In this document: positions 22,033 to 22,175 of the stretch, one piece after another
Numbering within the stretch: position 1 is the stretch's first letter
Layout of the letters: every line of letters begins with the position of its first letter
Assembly: GCA_035623275.1 (NCBI GenBank)
Contig: DASPTT010000108.1
Location: 1 to 22,175, forward strand
From: DASPTT01 sp035623275
GTDB lineage: Bacteria; Actinomycetota; Acidimicrobiia; Acidimicrobiales; UBA8190
Reading direction: 5' to 3'
DNA length: 22,175 nucleotides
Position numbers and translations under genes: made by a program
The notes under the pieces: generated by a model
The model's database searches: none
What the model saw: only the letters and a program-made list of their open reading frames with translations
What the model was told of the DNA's origin: nothing

Positions 22033-22175
22033 ATGGACCTTCACCCGATACCCGGTCGGCTGGCAATCGCACGGCTGCATCCAAGCGCCGCTGTTCCGGA
22101 GTGGGCGCGGCATACTGCACCACTTGTGAGCGTCGCTCGCACTGAGGATGAACTGTCGATCGTATGCCCGGAGGA
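22033..22175 (+). CDS. ACT-domain-containing protein, N-terminal fragment (runs off the right edge)
   Basis: An ATG at 22033 opens 47 codons to the window edge. The product starts MDLHPIPGRLAIARLHPSAA, continues VPEWARHTAPLVSVARTEDE and ends LSIVCPE. The order 'L-x-x-x-P-G-R-x-A-x-x-x-L-x-P', 'P-x-W' and 'S-x-x-R-T-x-D-E-L-S-I-V-C-P-E' is what I know from short bacterial ACT-domain proteins of the ACT_7/CASTOR-like type. These bind small ligands, often amino acids, and are usually about 120-140 residues long. About a third of the protein is visible. No strong ribosome binding site precedes the ATG. Its partner genes lie outside the window. Confidence 0.7.
   Translation, partial: MDLHPIPGRLAIARLHPSAAVPEWARHTAPLVSVARTEDELSIVCPE

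Noticed and set aside
1..22175. CRISPR array or insertion sequence
   Set aside because: No regularly spaced direct repeats and no transposase catalytic domain were seen on either strand.

Overview
The window is high-GC DNA with actinobacterial character. Codons end mostly in G or C, and GTG starts are common. The gene families also fit: a carrier–acyl-AMP ligase–acyltransferase fusion, a GGDEF/EAL protein with a V4R-like N-terminus, and actinobacterial-style membrane proteins. An uncultured or environmental actinobacterium, possibly of the Acidimicrobiia, is a reasonable guess. This is inferred from gene style alone; there is no rRNA or tRNA gene to test it.

Layout, left to right. (a) 1-2748, minus strand: the start of a GNAT-type acetyltransferase cut by the window edge, then a compact set of three genes. 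In transcription order these are a 58-residue peptide with an excellent ribosome binding site (absent from simple long-ORF calling), a perfect 19-bp hairpin, an M50 membrane zinc protease with a PqqD-like N-terminal region, and a secreted protein with a CxxC motif. This looks like a small peptide-maturation or peptide-secretion locus and is the best candidate for an undescribed system. (b) 3247-6081, minus: a three-domain fusion of acyl carrier domain, fatty-acyl-AMP ligase and PlsC-type acyltransferase. (c) 6249-8353, plus: a MacB/FtsX-type permease, whose N-terminus seems damaged, overlapping its ATPase by four bases.

(d) 8435-13880, minus: a run of membrane proteins of mostly unknown function, including a PLDc_N-like small protein and a two-pore-helix type potassium channel. 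A large part of this run lies between two identical 43-bp sequences in inverted orientation (9334-9376 and 14217-14259). The right copy adjoins a tRNA-3'-end-like scar and the remains of a resolvase-type helix-turn-helix gene. This suggests past recombination and a possibly invertible 4.8-kb segment. (e) 14852-17779, minus: a 975-residue sensor protein with intact GGDEF and EAL sites (c-di-GMP turnover). (f) 17780-18797: about 1 kb with little coding content, except a possible Cys-rich mini-protein and an AC microsatellite. (g) 18798-21878, minus: a membrane-anchored GH31 glycosidase with an inserted carbohydrate-binding-like domain. (h) 22033 to the right edge, plus: the start of an ACT-domain protein.

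There is no CRISPR array, no intact transposase and no complete tRNA. The regions seem to be independent functional units rather than one pathway.
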